DNA from: Solea solea
Lineage: Eukaryota; Chordata; Actinopteri; Pleuronectiformes; Soleidae
DNA length: 64,000 bases
Assembly: GCF_958295425.1 (NCBI RefSeq)
Contig: NC_081141.1
Location: 17,380,680 to 17,444,679, forward strand
Reading direction: 5' to 3'
Both the position numbers and the translations under genes were made by a program. Of the stretch, positions 13,201 through 28,407 are shown one piece after another. A model generated the notes under the pieces. The model saw only the letters and a program-made list of their open reading frames with translations. It was not told where the DNA came from and did not search any database. The number at the start of each line of letters is the position of its first letter. Position 1 is the first letter of the stretch.

Positions 13201-16200
13201 TGGTAGATCACAGTTGGTTTTGGTAAAATCTAACTTATCCTGTTAATATTGCCCAAAAAGCTTGAAAAAATAAACCCCTGCACACGTTTATTTTGATTGA
13301 AATGACCCGGTTCACTTTAACATGAGGTACAGATTAGAACATTTGTTTCAGATGGTCTCAGTGGACGACTCTACCTCTCACTGACAAATAACTTTGTAGA
13401 AATCCTTGCTAAAAAAAAAAATCAAAGACAGCTGACTTATATGGAAAACTTGTCAAGTCTGCGTGTGTGTGTGTGTGTGTTTACAATTCAAAAACGTGAT
13501 ATAAGATAACATTGTTTTCAGATGCACATTGTTTCAAAACTTGGCTTCTTTTCTTTTCTTTTCTTTTTTTTCTTACTTTTTTAAGTATTAGCAGCCATGT
13601 TGCATGATTTGGCATCTTCTCTGACTCATTTTAAGCAATACCTATGGACCTATTGTGTAATAGCACTTATTCATTTAGTGATAATAATAAGATTAAATAA
13701 ACAGCAGGAGACAAACACTTGCAGAGTAGCCACCAGATACTGTATGTCTTAATGTCTTGTTCTGATCACTTTTTGTTACCTGTCGTTAGTATAAACATAT
13801 CATTTTTGTTTTGTTTGAGTGGTTTTTTTTTTATATATCCATGAACCTGATACCATAAGTTGACCACTTGCTGGGTCAGATTCTGTGACTGCACCTCGGC
13901 TGAGGGACCAGAGGGACATGATTAATAGCCCTAGTTTTATATGGAATTAACTGAACATCTGCTGAAGATTTCACAGATGTGCGACAACAAAACTGACGCG
14001 AATGAAAACCAAAAACAGACATAGCAACATAATTCCCCATGGGACACGGGAGACAGGAGAGAGCATGTGATGCAGGAAACAGAATATCTGCACAGAGGAA
14101 GTAGAAATGAGATAATAAGAAACATGACACTCTTCAGGAGGAACAACAGACAAATGGTGATTTGAAGCAAAAGGGCAATAAAAAGGATGACAGATTTAAC
14201 ACAATTAAATCACAGACAAAACAAGCTCAACATTCTCTTCTTCACTCACACAGGGACACATCTTTAAACTCTTTTACAGTCTGGAAGTGTCTCTCCTACT
14301 CAGCATGAAGTTGAATTAAGTTGGATAGTATAGAATAGAATAGAATAGAATAATAGAATAAACCTTTAACAAGATGGCCTGTGATAATGTGGATTTCTGT
14401 ATATCCTTCAAACGTCAGTGAATGACATACAGAACCAGTCAGAAGTCTGAACACACCTTCTCATTCAGAGGTAACTCGGTCTTCCTTTCATGGGGCGATA
14501 CTCATGAGAGCCAGTTTCATCGTAGCGTTTGATGTTCTTTGTGACTGAATTTGAGGATACGTTCAAATTTCTTGAAATGTTCCAGATTGACTGACCTTCA
14601 TGTCTTAAAGTAATGGTGCCCTGTCGTTACTCTTTGCTTAGTCGAGTCGCTCTTGCCATTATAAAGATTATACAGACAGTAGTCAAATAGCAGACCTGCA
14701 CAACACAACTGATGGTATCAAACATAATGGGAACCTCCGCAAACTCCTTCAAGACAGTTGGAAAACCATTCCAGGTGACTAGCTCGTGAAGCTGAATGAG
14801 AAAATGCCAGGAATGTGCAAGGCTGCCATCAAAGCACAATGTGGCTACTTTGAAGAATCTAAAATATAAAACACATTCTGGTTTCTTTAACACTTGTTTT
14901 GTTTACTACATACTTCCACATGTGCTCCTTCATAGTTTGGATGTCTTCAGTATTATTCTACAATGTAGGAAATAAAAACAAATAAAGAATCAAATAAAGA
15001 ATCGTATAGGAAGGTGTGTCCAAACCTTTTACTTGATACTGTATATTGCCTTATTCGCATCCCAAGATCAGCCTTTACTATTAATAGATAATTTCCAAAA
15101 TAAGGGGCTGTTAAATTGCTTTATTGAACTTGACTGTCTGTGTTAGAGCATCAAGCTAGACAACAGCTGGGCAGCACTGAGACGAGGGAAAGGCCGGAGG
15201 CTTAATAAACCCCATCTCATCTGAGAGATCCATGAGCACTTAAGTACAAACTAAGTCCTTCCATCCCCTTCACCCAAAAAATCCAGCTGTGCAAATCCAC
15301 AGAAAACATGCAAACAGCCATCACAGCTCAGAATGGTTGACTGGGAAAATGTAGCGCAGTATTACTGGTGAAAGAACCAAAACACGACCACCCCAGGAGT
15401 ATAAATATGTGAGGATGAGGAGACATAAAAACCTTGTGTTCCCCCTTACTACCACTTAGACCGCCATTCATCAACATGAGGTGAAGGAAGAAAAACATGC
15501 CATAAATGCAATTTTTATACACAACAGATGTTTGAATGCAACTTTTTTGACTTGAGACTGTTTATTAAATAAAGTTAGGATCTATTAGGTTGCTTTCAGT
15601 TTGTGTTCATTTACCTATGACCAAATTTTTTTGCCATATTTTACAACTGTCACCACATATTTGCTTTCTTAGCTTCAGAGCCGCATATGGACACTGATCT
15701 AAAATGACTTGTATGACTCAAAAGTGCGATGGAACAACTTTCCTCTCACTCCCATTCATACACAGCAGCAGGCAAGACAAGGAGGCCTCTTGCACTAAAA
15801 CACAATTAATTACCATCTCAGAAAGGACTTGTGCTTTTAAAAATGGGTGCTGTTCCCTATTAATCCACACCGATTTAAATTGATAGAGAATAGTTACAAA
15901 AGTGTTATATAGGAGGTTTAGATTTTAAAACAACAGCATTTTGTGTTATGATATTACAAAAAAACATGAGAATTACATGTATTTGTGTTTATTCTGTGTT
16001 TCGTTTATTTAAGTGTAGTTTTAAAATGGTTCTGATACACATGAGGCATTGATTGTGTATTATGCACTAAGACTCTGTTGTTGAAAACCTAACATGGTAC
16101 ATACAAGAGCAGTGATCACGAGTACAAGTAGACCCAACATCATCTGAGAGACATTCTGACAGTTTCCATAACAAAACACAAAGAAAGGTTTCCAAACTAT

Positions 16201-16615
16201 CATATTTCTTAAATTAGAGAAAACCCTGAGGCAAGATTAGATTTTCCTCACCTTTTTCTTCTCTTTCAGGTCGTACAAGGCCATTGTGGCAAATACAGGC
16301 TCAATGTCAATCTCAAACCTGTGAATCCAAAGAGGAGAAATGTTATTTAGCTATTCAATTGTAGTGAGTGAGGCAAAGATACAAGGTATAGTGAAGATCA
16401 GTATTTCCAGTAAGTACTTCCAGCTGTTGTGCTCAAATTCTATCCTATTTCTGCCTCTTCTATTCTATTACTGTGAAATATTGTTATGATGAGAAGTGAC
16501 AACATGGATTAGAGTAAGTGATGACATGTTTGAAATGAGGGTCAAAGGAGCTGAAATGAAGCTGCCAAACCATTGCAAGCTGAAAAATGCATTCAACTCA
16601 AACATTGGCAGTTTT

Positions 16616-16651
<36 letters not shown>

Positions 16652-17959
16652 GTACACCAATCCCTCAGGGACAGGGAGGAACAGTGATTTTCTGCAGAAC
16701 AATTCCTGCACAGCACTCCTCCACCCTCCCACAATGCTCTATCCATCTCATCTACTTGCATGTCATTTTGAGACAGCCACTCAGACTCTTAATTCATGAT
16801 CAAATGTGACACACAAGAATTCTAAGTCATTTTCATGAACGGAGGGGATAATTTATTTACATTTAAACACCACCAACAGCTGGTTTCTTGTCCAATTTCT
16901 GAGTGAAACAGAAGACAGCTGTTTAAATGTTAGCGCTGTTCTCCCTCCTACATTATAACGAATATGTATGACATACTTGATGGCCTGGCATCTGACCAGG
17001 ATGCGGTCTCCAGTGTGTTCTTTTGGGCAGTCAGGAATGGGCCGGATCTCCACTGCATCTTCCTGGAACACAAATTCATCAAAAAAAAAAGTCAATATAA
17101 AAAGCGAAAGAAAGGAGGTTTTTCCATTTTAAAGTTGTAAGTCAACATCAGAATGGGCACATTTATATTTGAAATATTTCTTTCTTTTTTTTATTTTATT
17201 TGTTTACCCATTATTTAACCAGGAAGTCTCTTGAGACTGAAATCCCTTTTATGGGAAACCTGATCAAGAAATCATTAAGCCCTTAGTAATGTTCATATAT
17301 GATATACCAGAAAAATGTGTATTATGATTCCCCAGAGACCAATGTGATATCTACAGATTACTTTTTTCCACTATAGTCTAAATTCCCAAAGGTTTTTTTG
17401 TGGCTGGGATGAGCAGATATGATACTCAGTATGCGGTATGTAGGTCTTCTTTAAAACCCTCACCCCTATGTACTTTGACTCCTTGTCTCACCTCATCAGC
17501 TGGTGGGTACAGTGCAAACAGCTCAGGGTGTCTGTTTCCCTGCCGTGCCTCCTGGTTAAAACGGTCCAGCTCCTCATGGCTGCTGAAGGCCAGCAGACCC
17601 TCCACTCGCTGGTCCGGAGTTAAACACCGAAGGTTAAAGTCAGAGGAGGTCAGCGTCCGGCCAGAGTCATCACTCAGCCCAGCTAGAGTTGGAGACTTGA
17701 CCTAGGGCAAAGACAGAAAGAAGGGTGGTGGGTGGGGGCCAGGGGTTGGGGGCAGGACAGAAAGAAAAGGGTGAGTAATGAAAAGACGTGAGGGGGAGAG
17801 ATTGAGCAATACAAAAAAAAAAAAAATGGGTCAAGGAAATAAAAAAATAATACATTGGTGGATATCTTTAAAAGGTGCAGTGTGCAAGGTTAGGAGATTT
17901 TTGTTGTTGTTGATGTTATAATTGTGCTTTTGTTTGGTGGTGTGCTGTGATTGAGGAAG

Positions 17960-17998
<39 letters not shown>

Positions 17999-20900
17999 AC
18001 TAGCAGCACAGGGGCGGGTGAGGCAAGAAGCAATGTTCCCACCCTACAGCTGAATGACCATGTTTTTGGAGCAGTAGAATTCACAGGGGCCCTTCGTAGT
18101 GTTTTCAATCACACTACAGCCTGTTTGCAGAGTGGGGATCTCACCGGGCAACACTGCTGAATGCTGAGTAGTTGGTTAGCATTTTAAATATTGTGATTTA
18201 CTGGGTTTCACTGAGAATATTTACTTACTGTATTTATTTTCTTTTTTGACATAGTTCCTAGACTCTGATGCCTATTGTGCTTGATTAATGTCGCACTTTT
18301 GGTACTCTGTTTTTAACTGTCGCTGGTGAACTGTAGAAAATTGAACTGCCGTTCAGGAATGAATAAAGTTTTCTGAATCTGAACCTGAGAACTAAACACT
18401 GCTTTACTGAGAAATACAGAGAGTCATGTGTGAACTCTGCCTCAACAAGCACCAGCTGGTCCTCCAAGTATCACCTCGACACTCAACACTGCATTTAATG
18501 AATACTCGCCAACATACACTTTATTCAAAATGCAGCCTCCATGGACATGCTGTCAGCAGAGACAACAAACGGGCATTTAGACAGACGTTTTGGCCTGAGA
18601 CAATGACAGTCTTTCTTGTTGTTCCTGATCAAAGCTCATTCATTGTTGACTAGTATGTAGCATATGTTCAGAATAGTCTTTGTGTAATGACGCATGGTTG
18701 GTGTTAGTATATGTTGAACATGTATAGTCAGACAATTGTGTGCATTTTTCATTTGACCTTCCAACGTCCTGTACTACATGTGGGGTGGTAGTACTCACTT
18801 GTTGCCTGTTATATCGACACGTTGTGCATTAACTTATCAAATTCTGTAATTGGAGCTCTCCCAGCCGGCTTGGATTATAGTAGTAAAAAGGACCGAGCTG
18901 AGCCACTGAACCAGAGGAACAGTGACCAACGATAAGCTGCACGCAACAAACTGCATATTTTTTGACATCCAGGTTGACATTAAGGTTACAGACTGTTGGA
19001 CAAAAAGAAGCAGCAGGCCATGGCATCAACTTGCAGAGTTAATCCTAATTTACTGATTTGAGGCATAGATGCCATGACCACCAAGTGATACAAGCATATA
19101 TGAATAACAAAAATCTGATTTTAACATAAACACCCTGGATTTAAAAATATGTCTTTAGGAATCTGATGAGAAAAGCATGTAATAACCAACGTTTTTCCTT
19201 TTTTTTGGACCCTATTAAAAGTCTTTCATGAACAAAGGTTGTTTAACATTAGAGCTAAAAAGAAATGTGATGAATTGATTGAATACTATATTCGTATATA
19301 GTTTGACTTTCTTGTTTTAAGCAAACCAATCTTTGCTTTCATTTGTTTCAGCTTTCTCTTTATATTATTGTTGTATTGTAATGTCATTATATTATTACAT
19401 GAACTCCTGCTCATAAAATACCTTTGCAGATACAGTGATATAGAGAAATGAAAGCTATTAATCCTCCTCGAGACTAAAAATAACAGAATAAAACATCATT
19501 TGTTCATCAGTAGGAGGACCCAGTTTGTCACAGGGACCATGAGGAATCACTCAGACTTAGCTTTGGGGTAAGTCATACCCTCACTGCTCCCATGCTACAT
19601 ACTGTTTGGGTCAGTCCCGCTACCCACCCCTCTGTCCCTGTCTCTTTCACTCCCATCACCCATCAGTCTCAAACCCAGTTCTAACACCACAGGCAAGGAC
19701 AGACCAAGCTTCCACTCTGGCGACGCTTCACCCTGTTGAGGCTCCACAGTACCATCACACCATGATCCCAGGGCTGTTTCTAAAGCAGCCTGGACCATAA
19801 AAGCAACCTATTAAGCGCAGAGGAACAATAGTGCTGTTCTTCCCTGCTCTGTCCCTTTGCTTTCTGGCATGTAGATTATGCAGAAGCCCATGGCGGTAAT
19901 GAGGGCCCTTTGGTTTGAGTGATTAACCAGAATTGGCAAGGATGCAACAGAAGGGGGGGCTGGCTGGTGAGGAGAGCTGGTTGGGTAAGTAGCTTGAGGC
20001 TGAGAGTGGCAGTGACTGAGAGTTGGATTGGCTGTGACTGCCTGACGCAAGAAGCTCAAGATTTGGCCACTTAGAAAAGGGAAGTGGAGAGAGAGGATGG
20101 GAACCTGGCTCAAAATCACATCAATGGACAACCAAGGCATGAATTTGTAATGAAACTAAGAGGTCATGTCCTGATGCAGATGTGAGCTTCTGATTTAAAA
20201 AAAAACATTTGAACAAAACATTCCTTTCAAGTTAAGTGAGAACACAACACTTTTTGCAATTTTGCAATTGGGGGCATTTATTATAATCAAGACTAGTACC
20301 ACAGTGGCAAGTGTGTGATGACTAACAAAACACTGTTGTGCTCACTATTAAAGCTTCCTCCCCCCGCCCCATTCTCACACCCCTCCCTCACATCTCACAT
20401 TCAGTCATGCTGGCATTGATCAGTACGGACTACAATACAGCTCTCACTAATATCTCCACCTCACAAAAGACACTTTAAGTAAATTCCTTTGAGTATGATT
20501 CTAAAGCTCATACAGCTTTTTTCCCCCTTCCCCAAAAAAGTGACAAAGCAGCAGTTTGACATTTTTTGGGAAACAGCTACATATTTACTTTCTTGCCAAG
20601 CGTGAGATGAGAAGAGTGATACCAATCTGTATGTCTGTTCAATAATTAAGGAGCCAGGACAGGAAGGCACTTAGCTTAGCTTAGCATAATGACAAGCCCA
20701 CAAATCAGCAAAGCTGCAGCATCTCTCGCTCTCATAGATCCACCTACAAGTGTCACTAACGCTCCATAACTATCATTTAAAACATTCAATGTTAACTTTT
20801 TCAACTTTTGTTTCTTCACACTGTTACACAGTTGTTACTTCACACTAAATTAAAGTGTGTTACTGCTTTAAAACTGGTTATAGAGTGAAGCATAAGCTGA

Positions 20901-23900
20901 AAAAGATTCAAGGGCAAACACTTCTCCTTTATTGAGTGAGTGTTGGCTAACATACACAGACTTTGTGAAACTTCAATAAGAATAAGTAATATTTTCTTAC
21001 ACTAAAGATGTATTAGTTAATTAAATAAAGCTTTGTAGAAATTGCAAACTTCTTAGTTTGAAAGTGAAAATTCAGTGAATGAATTGCATTGATTTCTCCT
21101 TACTGGTTTCAGTTGCTTTTCTGGCTGGACATCGGACTCGAAAGTCTGTTTCCGGAGGAGTTTGTGTAATCCATCTCGCTCTGAATATGCGCCCCAGCCA
21201 TCCCCCTGGCACCTTTACACACACACACAAACACACACACGCAAGCAGGCAGAAAAAAACAACACACATGGTTACAACAGATACACCTCTGCCCTTTTAA
21301 TCAATCCTGATAACAACACAAACTGAAGTCTTGCGCAACATGCTCAGTGTGAGTCTAGTCTAGTGTGTGTGAGTGTAGGTGAGAGAGAGAGAGAGAAAGA
21401 GATAAACCAAGCACTATCAGAATCAGACAGAGGATCCCACTATAATGTTTATCAGGCTCTCTCAGTCAGGCCGTTTGTTTCCTGTTAGACAAACACATGC
21501 AACTTCTCAGACAGTTGGCAGCTGTTGCACAGTCTAAAAGCAAACAAACTGTACCTAGTCGGCTACTACAGTCTCCGATTTGTTTTGTTTTTAGTATCTA
21601 TAATAAGCAGCCTTCATTATTTGAACATCAATTCATTTAAGAATATTAAGTGGTGTTTCAACGTTTATATCCCGATGTACCGATGAATGACTACAGGTAT
21701 CTGAGTCAAAGCATACATTTACCTCCGAGAAACCACAAGCCATGGCTGGATGTAGCTCTTCACGCAGTCTCTGACATGGGGCTCCAACTCCACTCTACAA
21801 GGAGAAGGACAACGATGAGGAGGAGAATAAAAAGATATGCAAGGAGACATTCACAGACAACTGACAACTCAGCATTCCTTGGTTTATCTTTATTCAGTAT
21901 GCACATCAAGGTGTGGGACAAGTGAATGTTTTAAATACTGTGCTCAGTAACAGACATTGTTGTAGTGATTTGAGAGATTCGTACAAACTCTTTTAGTCCT
22001 CTGATTTAACAGTGTTTTGATATTTTAATGTTGCAACTACATGACTTTTGACATAATGAGAAATTGTATGAATAAATCATTTTTGTTAGTATAGGCAGCC
22101 TGTGTCTTCGGGGATAGAACGGGTTGGCTACTGTTCCCTGAGTTGGGGTTTTAGTCCCTAGCAACCTGCAACCCTCATGTGGAGGATAAAGCGGTAGACA
22201 ATGGAACTTGTGTTCCATTCATTCATATACTGTTTTATATTCAAAACCTGTTTATTGGGTAACCTAGTAACTCGTTCGTTTTATGCCACAGTCTACTGTC
22301 GGTCTGCAACGCACCCATCCTCAGGAACAGAGAATCTGACAGTGCGACACTCCTTCTCCACCTGCTCCACTTCCAGGTCATCCTCAGGAAAGTCTCCTAG
22401 TTCGTGCATGAGGTCCGAGTGTCCACTTCGTAGCTGTGACATCAAGAACTCCTCCAGGTCCAGGGGCTCCACTGCGTCATATGACTGGGGCTGAAGAAGG
22501 AAATGGAGGAAGAAAAAAACACGATAAAATATCCAAAAAAAGAGAGAGTTACACTGCACAGCCAAAAAGCACGTGGATGCTGGTCAGTCACAGGAACAAA
22601 ACAGCAAATCAACAATGAAAAACCACCACACTATGATATGACTTTACTTTTCATAGAATAAAGTAGGGTAAGTTTGGGTTAGGGTGACGAAGGCAAAAGC
22701 AATTGTTTCAAACAAAGTAGATGAAATGTTGTACAGTCCTTAGTCATCATATTCACATATTCAACGCAGGAGCGAGGACGGAGTAAAATGAAAATGTGGA
22801 ATAGGTGCAGGAGGTTAGACCAAACCTGATGAATCATGATTATTTTTCCAACACCTCATGCCTGTCGAGGAAAAGAAGTTATGAGCACCTGCATATACAG
22901 AAGCTGGAACAAACTGGCCTGTATCACACTTCTTTTTCCCCTCAGCTAACCTATTTTTAGATGACTCACGCTACAGAGCCTGAGCGGATCAAAGAAACGG
23001 CTGCAATCACTTCTGTATACAGTAAAAATGGGTTGATATTCTCCTATGAGACTTCTGTATTGGGATATTTCTCCAGGCTTACTGAACTGAAACAGCTAAA
23101 TGTAGCAGTTACCAATTTACCTTCCAGAAGTTCTGTTAATGAGTGTTTTCTGCAATCCAGGGTTTTGAAAAGACATTTTTCGGTTTCATTTATAGTAGCA
23201 TTTCAACTCAAAGGCTTATGTTTTGAGAGGCTCTGTTCACTTTGGCCCAACATTTTACTTTTCTACAGTACTAGCTCAGTGAGCAGTTAGTAGGCAACGC
23301 TAAAACACTTTATTTACTTTCTTGGCCTGATTGTATTGTATTTAGTTCATTATTAGCAAGAGCAGTTAATGTAGCAGGTGGGTCAAAATATTGATTTTGT
23401 GATATATCGTCGGCCTTCCTTGTGCAATACGATAACCGATAGACACGTTAGGGCAAATATCAATATTTTAATTAATAAATTGAGGTGCTCTAAAGTAAAC
23501 AGTCCCTGCCAGTTTCACTCGCCGGGCGTCGCTATGTGATGTCTCCTCGAGGTGGCGTTGCTCAAATGAATGAGTGAGACTTGGGCGGAAGTTACCTGGT
23601 CGAAGAGGAGGGAGTTCACAGCAGAATAATGATGGAGAAAGCCAAGTTAAGAGATGCCCCATCCACGTTCAATACATAAACCTTTTGCACTTTGTTCTCT
23701 ATGTTGTGAATAAATAGAGAAATGCCGCACTTTTAACTTTTACTTAGACAGGTATCGTGATGCATCGCTATATGATTGCAATATATTGATTATCATAGAA
23801 TAGTTGTATCGTGATATTATTGGTATCGTGGACCATGTATAGCGTATCGTATCGTGAGGTACCCTGATTTACACCCCTAGAAGCAGTTAACTTTATAAAC

Positions 23901-26900
23901 ACATTCTCAATTCAGATAAATGTCAGAATGACTGATATGCGATGAGCTTTGTTTTTTTGTTCTTTTAAACTGCAATTATCGATACTATTGAATCTCAATA
24001 CTCGCAATAAATTGGCACACAAGTATTGTCGGTGCAAACTGATGGTGACGAAAGCATATAGTCCTCGTCCTAATGGAAACATAGTGTAAAGCATATACAG
24101 TAGTGAGAAAGAGAGAGAGAGAGAGAAATTAGCCAGTGGCATACACACTCACATACAACAGAGAAGGTAATGATAACTGCAGCAACAACATGAGTCACTG
24201 CTGTGCTCAACAGAGCAAATTCCTTTTGCCTTCAGACAAGTTTTTACACATCGATTTCCCCTAAGGGATATTTTTCTCTGCAGAGCAGTTGTGAGCAAAT
24301 TGTACCACATGAGTTGGTATCAATGCTTTCCATGCAACATGAAGGAAGCAGAAAGCAGCAAGCGAGACGGAACAACTGAATCATTATTATTTTAAAAGAC
24401 AGGCCTTTTGATGCGTTTGAGGCGGAGGAGGCGTCAAACTTGACAAGTGTCTCTACAGTGGCGACCTTCTCCATATGTGCATCTCTGTGTCTCAAAGTTC
24501 AAACAATCGGTGTAGCGTGGCTTATTTTTCTTGATTGGTATGGAAGCTAAAAAATACAAATGAATGCAAATGTATGCATGCCTTTGATCAGTGCCTGCTG
24601 CTCCGTGGAGTCACGAGAGGGAGCTTGCATGAAACTAACTCCTCTTGCCAAATCAGCAGCCAGACTTGTTCACCATCAGCTTACTCATTACTGATTTTTA
24701 TAGGTGATGACTTTATGAGAATGGGGTTTGTTTTAAAAGCAGGAAGAACTACAAGTGTACGTCTGACAAAACTCATTGAGCCACATGGTCGAGGAGAATA
24801 AAAGGAGCTTTTTAAACATTAAAAAAAAAAAAGACATGAAAGCATCATCACTGTGCTCAATGCTAAGTGGTGAAATGATGGAGAGAAGAACGATATTAAG
24901 AATGACAAAAATCCAACTGCAGCCACATTAGTGATAAATCACAGCATTTACAGCAACCAAGCATGTTAATAATCACATTATAATGTTTCATGTTGTTCAT
25001 ATGAACATTGTGGACTTACCCTGCTGAAAACTTAAAAGCGGTAACGTAAAAAAGGAAGCGCACAAAATGGCGCACTCCGGAAATGGGAACCTGCAGTGAG
25101 CACCTACTGATACTAAATGCTTTCTGTTGAAACTGAGTCGCGATGCAGTGCATAGATCCTTTTTATATTGATCCTCATATTCCTAGATGCTGTAAAATCC
25201 AGTGGTATCATAACCAAAAGTGGAAGAGGTGTTTGTAGCCAGTCAAAGTGAATGCTGAAGTTGAGCCTTACTCTTTGAACCCACAGAGTGATTTCATAGC
25301 TTTGCCGCTTTGAGACAAAAGTGTCTCGCAGTTTAGAGTTGACAACGGCATTACAAGGAAGTGACATTAGCAAGGCGTCCCTGCATCAAATGGTGTTTCA
25401 ACAGACAGGAAGAGAAACTACAGACACACACACATGCTGATTATACACACCCACAAGCCCCCCACACATTCATAAAAAGGTTTGTTTATCACAAGGCTCT
25501 AACTCCTGACAGAGATAGGGCTTTTTCTGGATGTTCACAAGCCTCTCTAGCGCTTCCTTCACACATTCATAAAGCTCTAATGATGGGAATTATACTGAAA
25601 AAAAATTATCCTCGAGGACTGGAAGTCATCAACTCCACCTAGCTTCAAAAACTGGTTGTATGAGGTTTTCTTTGTCTTTGATGATGCCTCCAGCTCTTAT
25701 AATGTATTGTTTACACACATTTATAGCTATGGATGTACTACAGTATGTACTGCTAATTGTTTTCAGATTGTCAACCCATTTGAGATCAACTTCAAGTACA
25801 ACTACAAGTATTTATTTGCTTAGTTATGCTGTTGTTGTTTCATATCCCTAAAGTATGATTATTATTATTATTTTTGGTGAGTGTGTCGCCAACAGTGGTA
25901 TGAGTGTGTGTGTGTGTCTTTTTTGTAACATCCGTTTGTTTGACACATATTTCAAAACATTTTCATCAAAATCTCTCAATATTAAAACAACAACAAACAC
26001 AGATTGGTCCAATATTCATCATCTCAGGCATAAAACATAGCAGCGGTGAGACAGAACCCATGTGAATTGAGCCATAACACAACTGCAACAACAAACATCC
26101 CACCCTCATCCCTATGCTAGACATGACTACTGAATCATGGGAAACCATCATCCCAGAGATTATAGTATTAAAACCCATCTCTTGCATTTTAAATCCAGCC
26201 ATATTAAATATTTGCCCGTGTAAACTGCAAGGTAAGCAGGCCCAATCCGTGCCTGTCACTTGCCAAGAAACTAGTCCATATCCCAAGCAAGCGTGCTGCA
26301 TACTGTGTCAGCTGATGAGCTTAAGGATCATTGCCAGGAAAGGTCTTCAGATGTGACAGGAGATTTAGTGTCTGAGAGCCTCAGAAAAACTTGACATGAG
26401 AGAGAGATGTTTGGCGGAAGAGACGGAAGAAATATGAGGAAGAGACAGAAATAGAGAAAACAAATCAGGAAGTATGAACGAGAGATATATTAATCTGGGT
26501 GGTAGAGGTTCAGAAGGCAATGCAGAGCAAATCCCTGCAGAGGATTACTGTGCATCATTCTGCCGGCTTGAGAGAGCAGGATTCACTCTGGCTACCCGCT
26601 GGGCTTCATCATTAACGGCAGGAAAACAACCTGTCATGGTGGCAGTCAGTGCTCTGCAAAACCTAAAGGATGACTTTTCCAAACAGGCAGAGTCAGCCTG
26701 ATTTGAACAAAAGCATGCTAAGCCATAAACAGGTTCTCATATTATCTATAATTACAGGACGTAAAGATCCTTTCAAGCAATACCCAGTTGCTTATTTTGC
26801 GGCAATGCAGGAGGCAGATTGTGCAAAGAAAGTAACTTATACTGAGGCTGAACTTCTACAATTCACATTCTCATCTCCAGGATTGGACAGTGAACTCAGA

Positions 26901-28352
26901 GTCAGACGGAGTCACTGCTAATGACAGTAAAGAGGATGTGAAGAAGATGCGCTTATAGGCCTGTGGTGGTGTAAGCTCTAAAGACGTGAGTGCAGCATTA
27001 GAGGAAACCGCTGACATTCTGCTCACAGTATTTCCCCATTAACTAGCATTACACCACCAATAAGTGGAATAATCGACGGACAGACAGTATCATGCCATGA
27101 AATATTACAATATTTTGATAAATATGTTAATACTTTCTTACAACCCCAACACATACATACATTCGTATAAAACATACTGCATGATGAGTCCATATACAGA
27201 TTTATAATTGGCTGCTGTGACAAACACCTGCTGGAGCCTAGGACAAGTTGTTTTTACAAACAGAAAACTCACCACAGTGATGCACACTGAGGCCGAAGAG
27301 TTGGAGTTGGACCGGCTGTGATATACGCCTTGGTTCCCATACTGTCGTCTGATCTCTGAAGACGAGTGCCTGGGACAAAACATGGAAACATAAACAGAAT
27401 CATGAGGTTGTGTAGAAGGCAGAAAGTAACAGTTACAACAAGTATACCATAGTCCAAGTTCAAATCAAAGATAAACATGATGGCAAATATGACAAAGGGC
27501 ATTTGTGTGTGATATTCTATAATAGAAATCGGGCATTGAATTTTCTACAACCTGATGTTTAACTGTTATTTAATCAACAACATGGTGTGACAACAATTTC
27601 ACCATTTGATCTTACTTGCATCAACATAAATTGGCCAGCCATGATGATTTAATTCAAACCTTTGTACATTCTCTCTACAGAAGTGCATCTCTGCTGGCTG
27701 TTTAAAGAGCTAAGCTTTTGTTGCATAGATAGAATCCTGTGATTAATAGGTGTGATAGGCGTGTCTTTTTTTGCTATTGTTGTTTCAAAATTACTTGTTT
27801 TATGCATGCGTCAGAGTCCGAAAGAGCATATTCATTTGGAAACACTGCCACTAAGTGAGTTTAAGGGCAAAGACTTTAGCAAATAGGTCACATCGCCCTG
27901 ACTGCTTTCTCTGTGGTCAATCTCATGGGTTCATTATTTCCCCAAGGTCATTGTTGCAACAGCCTTGTTACTAATTACCACCACAAACCCATAAACACCG
28001 ATGCAGTGGAGGAATGCAGCATGTCAAACCCACAGAGGCTGCAGAGTCATGAGGCACGTTAAATGTTTGAGACATCTCCACGCAACAAAATACAGACTAA
28101 TATTTTAATAACACCAAGTCTGTTCACAAATCAAGAATCATGTAACGCTTCAACAATGTATCTACTCCAATCAAACTGTCCATAATAGAGCTGAAAAATT
28201 TGTTAGAAATGGTGTCAATATTTTCAAGTGTTAATACTATCAATATTTACTATCAACATTTTATTTTGCAACTTCAGTCTTACATGTTTGCATTGACTTT
28301 TAATGTATAATTTATAGGTCATTTATAGTTATTTATATACATATATATGTAC

Positions 28353-28407
<55 letters not shown>

